The notes under the pieces: model-generated
The model's database searches: none
Seen by the model: the letters and a program-made list of their open reading frames with translations, nothing else
What the model was told of the DNA's origin: nothing
In this document: positions 40,261 to 48,159 of the stretch, piece by piece
Position numbering within the stretch: the first letter of the stretch is position 1
Layout of the letters: each line of letters begins with the position of its first letter
Source: Prochlorococcus sp. AG-402-M23
Lineage (GTDB): Bacteria > Cyanobacteriota > Cyanobacteriia > PCC-6307 > Cyanobiaceae
DNA length: 64,000 nucleotides
Assembly (NCBI GenBank): GCA_003216575.1
Contig: QCIR01000001.1
Coordinates: forward strand, 1-64,000
Reading direction: 5' to 3'
Position numbers and translations under genes: made by a program

Positions 40261-41478
40261 TTGAAAAAAAATTTGGTTACTAGATTCGAGAGGGTCAATA
40301 CCGAAACTAATAATAGGACTTTTCTTCCTTCTGGTCTTAATGGGAAAGCATTAGATATTTCACTGGATGATATTCCCTCTAGAAAAGAAGTTAGAGATGC
40401 GATACCCAAGCATTGTTTTACTCGCCAAACTAATAGATCTCTTTTTTATCTCTCTAGGACAGTAGTTATTCAGATCTTTGTTGTTTTGATAGGTCTCTCT
40501 ATCCCTCTTACCAAGGGGATGATTCCAATTTGGATTTTATATTCAATTCTCTCTGGGACAACTTCAATGGGGCTATGGGTTTTAGCTCATGAATGTGGAC
40601 ATGGTGCATTTTCTGATAATCGTAAACTTGAAACACTTGTCGGATATTGTCTTCATTCTTTTTTATTAGTTCCATATTTTTCGTGGCAAAGATCACATGC
40701 TGTTCACCATGCTTTTACCAATCACATAACCGATGGAGAGACCCATGTTCCTGTTGTGATATCAGGAGATGGTAAATCCGAAAAAAAAGGTGGAGAGAAT
40801 GAAATGGAGTCTTCGTTGTTTTTTGGCAAAATTCTATATGGATTTAATCAACTATTTCTTCACTTGATTCTGGGATGGCCAGCTTACTTACTACTTGGCA
40901 AAACAGGCGGACCTCGATATGGGACCAGTAATCATTTCTGGCCAACAGCTCCCTTCTCGAAAAAACTATGGCCATCCATATGGGCTAAAAAGGTATGGAT
41001 CTCCGACTGGGGAATTGGTTTTATGCTCCTTTTATTGATCCTTTGGTCTATAAATTTTGGACTTAATTCTATGATTAGTCTATATTTAGGTCCTCTTATT
41101 GTTGTTAATATCTGGCTAGTTATTTATACATGGCTCCACCATACAGATACTGATGTTCCACATCTTGGTGCTAGTCAATTCTCCTATATGAGAGGAGCCT
41201 TCTTATCTATAGATAGACCCTATGGAAGGATATTTGATTTTCTTCATCACTCAATAGGTTCTACTCACGCCATTCATCATATTGAACCAACAGTTCCTCA
41301 CTATCATGCAAGACTTGCAACGAGAATTTTGAAAAATAAATTTCCTAAAGTATACCTATACAATCCCACCCCAATTCACAAGTCTCTTTGGCACATAGCC
41401 ACTAATTGTGTTGCAGTAAAAAAGGATTATGCTATCGATAGATATGTTTGGAAACAACCCGACCATTCACAGTCTTAA
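40261..41478 (+). CDS. fatty acid desaturase (delta-12 type)
   Basis: Integral membrane desaturase of 405 residues with the three His boxes: HECGH (about 117-121), RSHAVHH (about 152-158) and STHAIHHIEPTVPHYHA near 345-360, which bind the di-iron site. Four hydrophobic helices in pairs. The sequence around box 1 (LWVLAHECGHGAFSDN) and box 3 is that of DesA-type delta-12 desaturases, which introduce the second double bond into membrane lipids. TTG start assumed. Confidence 0.9.
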   Translation: MKKNLVTRFERVNTETNNRTFLPSGLNGKALDISLDDIPSRKEVRDAIPKHCFTRQTNRSLFYLSRTVVIQIFVVLIGLSIPLTKGMIPIWILYSILSGTTSMGLWVLAHECGHGAFSDNRKLETLVGYCLHSFLLVPYFSWQRSHAVHHAFTNHITDGETHVPVVISGDGKSEKKGGENEMESSLFFGKILYGFNQLFLHLILGWPAYLLLGKTGGPRYGTSNHFWPTAPFSKKLWPSIWAKKVWISDWGIGFMLLLLILWSINFGLNSMISLYLGPLIVVNIWLVIYTWLHHTDTDVPHLGASQFSYMRGAFLSIDRPYGRIFDFLHHSIGSTHAIHHIEPTVPHYHARLATRILKNKFPKVYLYNPTPIHKSLWHIATNCVAVKKDYAIDRYVWKQPDHSQS

Positions 41479-41584
41479 TTATCACTGTTATATCTTTAAT
41501 ATAATCTTCTACAAATTTTTTTAATTTCTCTAAATTCACTAGATAAAATATTTATATAATTTATTTTTTTAAGCTTAAAATAAA

Positions 41585-41767
41585 ATGTCAAAAAAAGATT
41601 ATGAAAGGTTTTTAAATAAAATTGATCAATTAAATCAATTAGTTAAATTAATTAATAGTTCGCCTGAAAAGTATAAATTAATTACTAGTTGTAAAAAACA
41701 TGAAGATGTCGTTGAACTTGCAAAGCTATGGGGATATGAAATTGGAAAGAGATGGGGTGAATCCTAG
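41585..41767 (+). CDS. Nif11-like protein, 60 aa
   Basis: Fits the Nif11 pattern: FLNKIDQLNQLVKLINSSPE, KLITSCKKHEDVVELAKLWG and YEIG near the end. As with 36077-36292, it lacks a core peptide and no lanthipeptide synthetase is near. ATG 41585. Confidence 0.62.
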   Translation: MSKKDYERFLNKIDQLNQLVKLINSSPEKYKLITSCKKHEDVVELAKLWGYEIGKRWGES

Positions 41768-41790
41768 TCCTCCAATGGAAAGAAGATAGC

Positions 41791-42042
41791 CTATTGTCCT
41801 CCTCCATTGCAGCTCCAAACCTTTGAGGGCATTCCTTGTGTATTTTTTCCGTCGATGCGAAATGTTTTTGTTATGCATTCATTTTGTGAGTCAGCCCATG
41901 TTGAAATCGGTTCCAAGTCAGCTGATAACTCCTTAACCGATTTAGATACGGATATAATTGAAATTGACGTAAATACTAGAGATAAAGTACTTAAGCCTGC
42001 ACAAATTAGGTATTTGTTATTGTCAAAGAATTCCTTTTGCAT
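41791..42042 (-). CDS. one-helix protein with exported Cys domain, 83 aa
   Basis: Short basic start, a transmembrane helix (YLICAGLSTLSLVFTSISII), then a polar part SVKELSADLEPISTWADSQN with two Cys (NECITKTFRI and VWSCNGGGQ) that could pair. ATG 42042 chosen. A similar plan to several secreted genes here. Confidence 0.6.
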   Translation of the reverse strand: MQKEFFDNNKYLICAGLSTLSLVFTSISIISVSKSVKELSADLEPISTWADSQNECITKTFRIDGKNTQGMPSKVWSCNGGGQ

Positions 42043-42191
42043 CTCTAGCAATGATTATTTATTGCCAACATTACTTATGTTTTAGAGATTGATCTGATTA
42101 AGTTATCCTTTGAGAATATTAGCTATGTTCAAGAATCTTGTTTTTCTGTTATTAAAATGATTAGTAGTCACGATTTTATGTACTTTATAAT

Positions 42192-42350
42192 TTAATTCTT
42201 TTTTTCAAAAAAGTCTAAGATCTTTTTTAATCTATCTGTGTTTTCAAAGTTAGGACTTGCTGTAAGGAAAATAACTAAAAGTATCATTAGTACCCCAACA
42301 CTAGTTACGCCTAATAGTAGTTGCTGGAATGGATCTAAGGATGCAAGCAT
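42192..42350 (-). CDS. one-helix membrane protein, 52 aa
   Basis: ATG 42350: LASLDPFQQLLLGVTSVGVL and on to LLVIFLTASPNFENTDRLKK. One helix, then a charged tail. FLTASPN resembles FFITSPN in 39895-40071. Confidence 0.58.
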   Translation of the reverse strand: MLASLDPFQQLLLGVTSVGVLMILLVIFLTASPNFENTDRLKKILDFFEKKN

Positions 42351-42451
42351 TTCAAATTCTTTTAAACCATATAAATCTTGTATTAATGCTAATTGACCAA
42401 AAGCCTTTATAACGCAATGAAAACTTTATGTTTTAGTTCTTAGATAATTAT

Positions 42452-42619
42452 TTACTTCTCTTTAGTTTCTTTGGGCCATCTTGCCTTCAGATTAAGTGGG
42501 TTTTTGAGATTAATTTCTACGGGTTTCCCTTGAGCTATCGATATCAATGCTTTAAAAGCCCACCCACCAAGAATTAATAGCATTGAGATTAAAAATATAT
42601 AACTTATGTTCGTTACCAT
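42452..42619 (-). CDS. one-helix membrane protein, 55 aa
   Basis: ATG 42619: VTNISYIFLISMLLILGGWA helix, then FKALISIAQGKPVEINLKNP and LNLKARWPKETKEK. Single-pass with a basic tail. Unnamed. Confidence 0.58.
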   Translation of the reverse strand: MVTNISYIFLISMLLILGGWAFKALISIAQGKPVEINLKNPLNLKARWPKETKEK

Positions 42620-42944
42620 TAATCATAAAATTATTTAAATATATATTAAGCTGTTATTTGATATTTTTTTCAATTGTAAATGTAAATAATTAAATTTGTT
42701 CTTTTTTTATAATAAATTTTACTTGCTTTTGATTTTGAAAATTACTTGAATTCTCTATTCCCACAGATCCTCTCGAAAAGGAGACACTCGCGAAATAGAC
42801 GAAATCTTTTAGTCATAAATACTTAATATATGTATTCATTTAATCCCTGATTGTGCTTGTTCAAGCATTTTCTTATATTTTTTTTAACTTTTATTGATTT
42901 TTATCTGATTTGGTATAAATATAAAAATGTAATTATTTATCTGA
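42620..42944. other. gene-free stretch
   Basis: About 325 AT-rich bases. A GC-richer patch near 42765-42790 contains CTCGAAAAGGAGACACTCG; no gene or clear terminator is visible. Confidence 0.35.
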
Positions 42945-43151
42945 ATGATCAACAGTACATATTTATATTCTTTTTTTCTATTAGTTGGTTTTGGTTCTCT
43001 TTTTTACTTTTTTCTAAATTTCAGATCCGGCAAAAATGGAATTAACAATAAAATCCTTTTAAAAAATTTATTAGAAGGTTTAGATCTGGAAGTGCCTGAT
43101 GAATTGAAAACTTTAGATAATTCATCTACTGATCCTCAAAAATTATCCTAG
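42945..43151 (+). CDS. one-helix membrane protein, 68 aa
   Basis: ATG 42945: INSTYLYSFFLLVGFGSLFY helix to FLNFRSGKNG, then a soluble acidic tail (LLKNLLEGLDLEVPDELKTL). The frame from 42851 reads other codons and was rejected. Followed 21 bases later by an LKxxTxC family gene. Confidence 0.5.
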   Translation: MINSTYLYSFFLLVGFGSLFYFFLNFRSGKNGINNKILLKNLLEGLDLEVPDELKTLDNSSTDPQKLS

Positions 43152-43172
43152 CTTGTCCTTGGATGTAATCTA

Positions 43173-43343
43173 ATGTCCCAATTTAACTTTGACGATACAG
43201 AAACGTCAGGTATTTGGTGGTCAACTAATGTATCTATTAGAGATTTATGCGTAGAGCTTAAGGCTGATACAAGTTGTGGCGATAGTGAGATTGTTGAATT
43301 GCTAAGATCAATTGCACAATCGATTGAGGTAAATGGTTTATAA
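43173..43343 (+). CDS. short helical LKxxTxC protein (family member 4)
   Basis: A 56-residue protein: SQFNFDDTETSGIWWSTNVS, then IRDLCVELKADTSCGDSEIV and ELLRSIAQSI. The CxxLKxxTxC core matches 18149, 25785 and 37018. ATG 43173. Confidence 0.62.
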   Translation: MSQFNFDDTETSGIWWSTNVSIRDLCVELKADTSCGDSEIVELLRSIAQSIEVNGL

Positions 43344-43373
43344 ACTTTTATTTACTGAATTATATATCCTTTA

Positions 43374-44432
43374 TTATTTATCCCATTGAAGTTTCCATTG
43401 AGATGATTTCCACTGCATTACCCATGAATTTTGTTTCTTATTTTGTTTTTCAAGTTTTGTCTTTAGCCAGTCTTTAAGTGATGTAGGAGCAATATTTAAC
43501 TCTTTCTGAATCGATTGAAGATTATTCATATCAGCTCCATACCCTGATCTTTCAATCCAATCTGCCATAACGCCAATGTCGTATTCCAATAACTTAATTG
43601 CTAATCTAGGGATCATCACATAATTTGTTTTTAGTCCTTCTGAAGAAACTATTCTTTGAAGTGTCATAGCCATTTCCAGTCCTGTTAGTTCCTCGCCGGC
43701 AATATTGATAGATTGATTTTTATATTTCTCTGATTTCGATAAAACACCTCTAACCCATTTACCTATATCTTCTACTGCGATTGTTTGCCACTTATAATTC
43801 TTGCCAACTATTCCTGGAAAAATTTTCTTTGAAATTGTATAGCCAGGTAATTTGTTTTCAAAGTTTTCAAAGTAGCTAACGGGTCTTAATACAGTAGTAA
43901 TTTTTTTAAGACCTGATTTTTCTATAAATTCTTCAATATCCCATTTACTCGTAAAATGTCCTGGAGCCGGATCATTTTTTAGTGGGTCTTTTGCTTTACT
44001 AATTGAGCTAAATATAAAGTGATTTAGACGTCCTTTTTCGTAGGCAGTTTTGACTTGATTTATTAAGTTATAACCTTGTTCCATTTCATAAGTTCTGACG
44101 ATACTTCCTCTAAATAATTTCCATCCTTTTGTTGGTGTTGTATTTCCAAAAATCACATCAACTCCTTCAAAAGCTTTTTTAAGGCTTTCAGGATCCATTA
44201 AATCTCCCTTGACTAGTTCAACGTTGTTTAGGTTTCCTAGCTCTAGAGCTTTTGTACTCTTTATATTTCTTGTGATAGCACGTATTTGGTATTTGTCTGT
44301 TTGGCTTAATTCTTTAACGACACCAATACCTTGCCTGCCTGTGGCCATGGTTACAGCTACTACAAGCTTTTTATTGGCATCTGACTCCAAAATTTCTACT
44401 TGCTTAAGCACTCTCAAACACCTATATGCCAA
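43374..44432 (-). CDS. NmrA-like atypical short-chain dehydrogenase
   Basis: The Rossmann start VVAVTMATGRQGIGVVKELS has the NmrA/atypical SDR pattern TGxQG; then VKGDLMDPESLKKAFEGVDV and IFSSISKAKDPL. A substrate domain follows (FTSKWDIEEFIEKSGLKKIT). The usual second Gly of TGATGxxG is missing, as in NmrA proteins that sense NADP. TTG start. May act as redox sensor or reductase. Confidence 0.83.
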   Translation of the reverse strand: MAYRCLRVLKQVEILESDANKKLVVAVTMATGRQGIGVVKELSQTDKYQIRAITRNIKSTKALELGNLNNVELVKGDLMDPESLKKAFEGVDVIFGNTTPTKGWKLFRGSIVRTYEMEQGYNLINQVKTAYEKGRLNHFIFSSISKAKDPLKNDPAPGHFTSKWDIEEFIEKSGLKKITTVLRPVSYFENFENKLPGYTISKKIFPGIVGKNYKWQTIAVEDIGKWVRGVLSKSEKYKNQSINIAGEELTGLEMAMTLQRIVSSEGLKTNYVMIPRLAIKLLEYDIGVMADWIERSGYGADMNNLQSIQKELNIAPTSLKDWLKTKLEKQNKKQNSWVMQWKSSQWKLQWDK

Positions 44433-44633
44433 TAAATTAAATCATAAGTGAATTTATGTAAAGTTGTTGTGCTTTTCTTCCTGAAACTGATAGTCATCTA
44501 GCACTTGGTCGGTTTTTATATATCTTTGCTGTCGTATTTTTTAGAACCTGGTCTTTTCGTAAAGGAATGTTTTATTTGCTTTTACAGTTGCAAGATATTG
44601 GCTATGTATTAATTAGTACTAAGTTTGATCCTT

Positions 44634-44834
44634 ATGGCAAATGAAGTTCTTGCAGAAATTGATCGACAAAACATTATCTTTGATGTTGTCGACGGCATTC
44701 CTCCATCAGGAGATGAAACCGAAGAAATTAGATCCTTCCGTTCCCAAATAGAATCTGATAATTTGATGCTTGAATATTCAGCCGAAGAGTTAGGTTTTAA
44801 TAATGTCTTGTTTGAGTACCTTAGTCAGGGATAA
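44634..44834 (+). CDS. acidic soluble protein, 66 aa
   Basis: From ATG 44634: ANEVLAEIDRQNIIFDVVDG, IPPSGDETEEIRSFRSQIES and SAEELGFNNVLFEYLSQG. Acidic helix protein. An in-frame start three codons earlier (44625) is also possible. Unrecognised. Confidence 0.58.
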   Translation: MANEVLAEIDRQNIIFDVVDGIPPSGDETEEIRSFRSQIESDNLMLEYSAEELGFNNVLFEYLSQG

Positions 44835-44855
44835 CCATTTATCTAAATTAGAAAT

Positions 44856-45257
44856 TTAATCCAGACCTTGGAATAATTCTTTGTGTACAGCAAATGTATG
44901 GTATAAGCATGTGCCATTTTCTGGTGATAATCGCTCTCCGTCTTTATTCCATGCCAGTGAACACACTAGGTCTCCATCCCATTTAACCTTATGCTCATTA
45001 ATTTCTTTTGACCAGTCTCTGACACTACTAAAGTGTTCGGGCATATTCTTACCTATCTTTCTGCAAATTTCACATAGCACTGATAATATTGGTGGCTTTG
45101 AATCTAATTTTAGATCCTTCGTAAGTGACGGTTGAGTAAATACACCAACATATCTAATGTGATCTATAATCTTTTGTTCTTTATTATTTAACTTAGCTTT
45201 TATACATGCTCGTTCAAATTCATCAACGGGTGTTATTGGACGTAGGTTAGAAATCAC
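44856..45257 (-). CDS. conserved hypothetical protein, 133 aa
   Basis: Soluble: PVDEFERACIKAKLNNKEQK, HIRYVGVFTQPSLTKDLKLD, CEICRKIGKN and SLAWNKDGERLSPENGTCLY. Five Cys and a CxxC (CEIC). It may bind metal. GTG start. Not recognised. Confidence 0.62.
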   Translation of the reverse strand: MISNLRPITPVDEFERACIKAKLNNKEQKIIDHIRYVGVFTQPSLTKDLKLDSKPPILSVLCEICRKIGKNMPEHFSSVRDWSKEINEHKVKWDGDLVCSLAWNKDGERLSPENGTCLYHTFAVHKELFQGLD

Positions 45258-45571
45258 TTGTACACTTTTAAATTGCTTTTATTTTCTTATATTAACAAAT
45301 TTTCTTCTTTTTTTATATTTTGATTGAAGTTCATTGGACATTAAATAATATTTTTCCTCTTTTATATCTTTTATTTTTGACTTAATCAATCTGTTCGATA
45401 AACAGCAGAGTGGCTATCTTTCATGAATTTGAGTTTCACATAGATTTCTTCATGATTCTCTTTGTAAACCCAGTCATAGCTTACTTAAGCTAGATTAAAA
45501 TGTTACAAAGTAAAATATCAATGGTCATATTCCCTAATGGCTGGTATTTATATTGGGTCTTACTAAAGAAC
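45258..45571. other. gene-free stretch
   Basis: About 310 bases. An in-frame extension of the following gene back to 45500 reads unnatural residues. Nothing else seen. Confidence 0.35.
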
Positions 45572-45721
45572 ATGCTTCCTTTAACTTTCGCTGGACTACT
45601 AAGTACACCAGCTCCTACTGCTCCAATCGTAGGTATCGCGTTTATGGCTCTATTTGGAATTATGGCTGTCGTAGTTGGTCCTAATTACGATGGTTTCAAT
45701 GATCCAAATACATCTAAATAA
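45572..45721 (+). CDS. 49-aa STPAPTA membrane protein (tandem paralogue 1)
   Basis: Starting at ATG 45572 the product has exactly 49 residues: PLTFAGLLSTPAPTAPIVGI, one helix (AFMALFGIMAVVV) and GPNYDGFNDPNTSK. The next gene is also 49 residues with the same plan (AGL-x-STPAPTA, VGP-x-YDG). The extended frame from 45500 was rejected because the equal length supports 45572. Confidence 0.6.
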   Translation: MLPLTFAGLLSTPAPTAPIVGIAFMALFGIMAVVVGPNYDGFNDPNTSK

Positions 45722-46011
45722 ATAGTCTATCTATTTAAATTAAGTGGGTCGATATGTTTTCCATGTTTACCCATTTTTTTATGTTTTAAAATAATCGTAT
45801 CTTTATCAAATGATTCCTTCCAGACATATTCTTAAAATCTTACCTGTACGATTAACAATTAAATTTGTATAGAATATTTTCTAGCTTTTAAACAAAAGTT
45901 TCTTATGTATGTATCAAAACGTCTATTTCTACATTTTTAGTTCAAAACTAGTTACTAATTAATTTATTGATTCCTTTTTCTGCTATTTATAACTAGCTTT
46001 ATTTATCTTTT

Positions 46012-46161
46012 ATGGGTAATTTATTATTTGCTGGTCTTACTAGTACTCCGGCCCCAACAGCAGTTTTAGTGGGAGTTGCGTCAATTGCTTTGTTTGCAAT
46101 TGTAGGACTTATGGTTGGTCCTGACTACGATGGTATGAATGCTCCAGAGGTGAAAAAGTAG
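46012..46161 (+). CDS. 49-aa STPAPTA membrane protein (tandem paralogue 2)
   Basis: GNLLFAGLTSTPAPTAVLVG, one helix (VASIALFAIVGLMV) and GPDYDGMNAPEVKK. Paralogue of 45572-45721, separated by about 290 bases. The conserved N-terminal STPAPTA and C-terminal GPxYDG could face opposite sides of the thylakoid. No match to a known photosystem subunit recognised. Confidence 0.65.
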   Translation: MGNLLFAGLTSTPAPTAVLVGVASIALFAIVGLMVGPDYDGMNAPEVKK

Positions 46162-46182
46162 GAACAATAAATTTTAATATAT

Positions 46183-46232
46183 AAAAAACTAACTAAGAGA
46201 AATAAATGAATTATTTTTTTAGTTAGTTTTTT
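46183..46232. terminator. convergent bidirectional terminator
   Basis: AAAAAACTAACTAA and TTAGTTAGTTTTTT pair over a 22-base loop, between the convergent STPAPTA and kinase genes. The right arm includes the kinase stop codon. Confidence 0.6.
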
Positions 46233-46830
46233 GTTTTTGTAAATATAAAAATAATTGATTGTATGAAACAATATCTAATGGATTTATTGACAATACCTCA
46301 AAGTTATTAAGATAGTTTTGTACATTCTCATGAAACAAATACCATGAAATATTGAATTTATTATTAACTTCTCTACTATCCCTACCTCTTTCTAGTTGAT
46401 CTCTTTTTAGTCTTCTTTTAAAACAAATATCTTTTTCCTCCTGACATACAATATTTATAGTCTCGTTATAGTTTAAATCTAACCTATGAGCAAATATTCC
46501 TTCTAATATTAGTAATTGATTTTCACCTTCATAGTTAATGGTTACTTCTGATTTTGAAGATTGTTTTCTTTGGAAGTCATAATTATAAAATGATATTAAT
46601 CTATCTTTATTATGTAATGATCTTAGCGTCTTCTTTATTTCTCTTTTGTTGAAACTAATAGTCCTATCATAAATATCATATTGAAATATTGATAGAAATT
46701 TGATAAATATATTATCTTTATAATATGAATCTGTTTTTATTACTATTGTATTATTAAATAATTTAGAAATTTTTTTACTTAGATAAGACTTACCTGAGCC
46801 AGATGGTCCTGTAATTATAAGAGTTTTCAT
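46219..46830 (-). CDS. uridine kinase-like P-loop kinase
   Basis: The 203-residue product begins LIITGPSGSGKSYLSKKISK (Walker A GPSGSGKS), with KTDSYYKD matching the family acceptor region and LLILEGIFAH (Walker B) further on. RRLKRDQLERGRDSREV is the LID-like Arg region. Related to uridine/phosphoribulokinase-type kinases; the substrate may be a nucleoside or another small molecule. Confidence 0.84.
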   Translation of the reverse strand: MKTLIITGPSGSGKSYLSKKISKLFNNTIVIKTDSYYKDNIFIKFLSIFQYDIYDRTISFNKREIKKTLRSLHNKDRLISFYNYDFQRKQSSKSEVTINYEGENQLLILEGIFAHRLDLNYNETINIVCQEEKDICFKRRLKRDQLERGRDSREVNNKFNISWYLFHENVQNYLNNFEVLSINPLDIVSYNQLFLYLQKQKTN

Positions 46831-46892
46831 TCTTTATAATATTACTTATGCTTGAATAGGCTAATTATAAATATTTTCTTATTAATTTATTA

Positions 46893-47033
46893 TCAGACTA
46901 TTTTATTGTAATTAAGTTCTTCCTTAGTCCAGTTTCTATTATTAAATCTGTTTTCAATAAATCTTAGAACTAGTATAATTAAAGGAATATGCATAAGTCC
47001 ACCAATAACCACGGTGATTTGGTTGTAAGGCAT
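46893..47033 (-). CDS. one-helix membrane protein, 46 aa
   Basis: ATG 47033: PYNQITVVIGGLMHIPLIIL helix, then VLRFIENRFNNRNWTKEELN. A helix and charged tail. No family assigned. Confidence 0.5.
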   Translation of the reverse strand: MPYNQITVVIGGLMHIPLIILVLRFIENRFNNRNWTKEELNYNKIV

Positions 47034-47132
47034 GATCTTTTCTATTAGTTAACGTCAATATACGTTATCAGTCTTTTGTTATCTTAATATGTATCTTTTA
47101 GTCATACATGTAATACCCTTCTTAGGTATAAA

Positions 47133-47360
47133 TTACATAATTTCAGATAATTCCTTTTCGAAAAACCAATTTATTTCACCATTCGTAAGTTTAACCACTA
47201 GGCCAAATTGATTGCCATCTACCATTTTATAACCAACTAGTTCAACTACCGGCTCTATTCTTATTATCTCAAGAATATTTTGTGGTAGTCGATCTTTTAC
47301 TTCATTAATTTCTATTCTTAAATTTTGTCCTTTTTGAAGAGTTGAAGAATCTCTTATCAT
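47133..47360 (-). CDS. DUF2862 family protein
   Basis: Matches the cyanobacterial DUF2862: GQNLRIEINEVKDRLPQNIL, VGYKMVDGNQFGLVVKLTNG and the closing NWFFEKELSE. Short beta-rich soluble protein, 75 residues; function unknown. Confidence 0.83.
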   Translation of the reverse strand: MIRDSSTLQKGQNLRIEINEVKDRLPQNILEIIRIEPVVELVGYKMVDGNQFGLVVKLTNGEINWFFEKELSEIM

Positions 47361-47403
47361 AATTAATTTTCTGTTTATTCATTTATTAATAAGGATAATG
47401 CCG

Positions 47404-47694
47404 CTAACCAATTATTGATAGGGATAACTGATTTTCAATTCCACTATATTTTATATATTCTTGAAATTCTGATGAGTTAAATGCCTTCTGAGCAGCGGCT
47501 TTAGATTCAAATTCTACTATTACCCCTAATTGACCCCCATCCCATTCGTTTAAATCTGAATTTTGATTTACATCTTTTGCAATTATGGTTCCACCCACTG
47601 ATCTAAGCCATGGAACCACGGTTTTTACGTATTCGATGAATTGCGCCGTGCTTTCAATCTTGGCCTGCTTTAGCCAGTAGCCTTTGGTTCCCAT
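47404..47694 (-). CDS. DUF1330 family protein (paralogue 2)
   Basis: The second DUF1330 protein in the window: KGYWLKQAKIESTAQFIEY, TVVPWLRSVGGTIIAKDVNQ, LGVIVEFESKAAAQKAFNSS and EFQEYIKY. The four features are in the same order as in 4985-5326. 96 residues, no C-terminal extension. ATG 47694. Confidence 0.84.
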   Translation of the reverse strand: MGTKGYWLKQAKIESTAQFIEYVKTVVPWLRSVGGTIIAKDVNQNSDLNEWDGGQLGVIVEFESKAAAQKAFNSSEFQEYIKYSGIENQLSLSIIG

Positions 47695-47886
47695 GGCTTT
47701 ATATTTTCTTTAGATTCTCTCATGGCTTCGTCATCTTCGTCGCTATAAATCAAATTATTTAATGTTTATAGTTTATGAGTATAATTACAAATCTTTGTGA
47801 TATATGCCTTTTAATTGAATTGGTATTAATCATTCATTGCTATAAATACATATATAAAGATAAAAGTTTTAAATGCTAAATAAATA

Positions 47887-48114
47887 TTAATTGATAGGAT
47901 TTATTGTTTCAAGTTTTGCCTTTAACTGCATAGCGAGATGTTGCCGACCGACAGCTAGTACTTTTAGGGTGTCTTCTTGCATCCTTAATTGTGCATCTGC
48001 AACTTGCATCCCTTTAACTAGTTCTTGTACTTCTTTTGGTAAGTTTTTAATATCATATTTTTTATCCTCAAATGTTAGAATAGCTTCCCTTTCATTTGAT
48101 GTGCTATTTGACAT
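47887..48114 (-). CDS. DUF6447-like small protein, 75 aa
   Basis: Sequence plan: LTFEDKKYDIKNLPKEVQEL, VKGMQVADAQLRMQEDTLKV and VGRQHLAMQLKAKL. The strand-plus-helix layout (TF-x-x-K-KY-D-x-x-x-LP) is seen in phage-like and cyanobacterial small proteins of the DUF6447 type. Identification by pattern only. Confidence 0.6.
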   Translation of the reverse strand: MSNSTSNEREAILTFEDKKYDIKNLPKEVQELVKGMQVADAQLRMQEDTLKVLAVGRQHLAMQLKAKLETINPIN

Positions 48115-48159
48115 TAATTTAGCTTATAATTTGAATATAATATAGCATTGATTACATTC

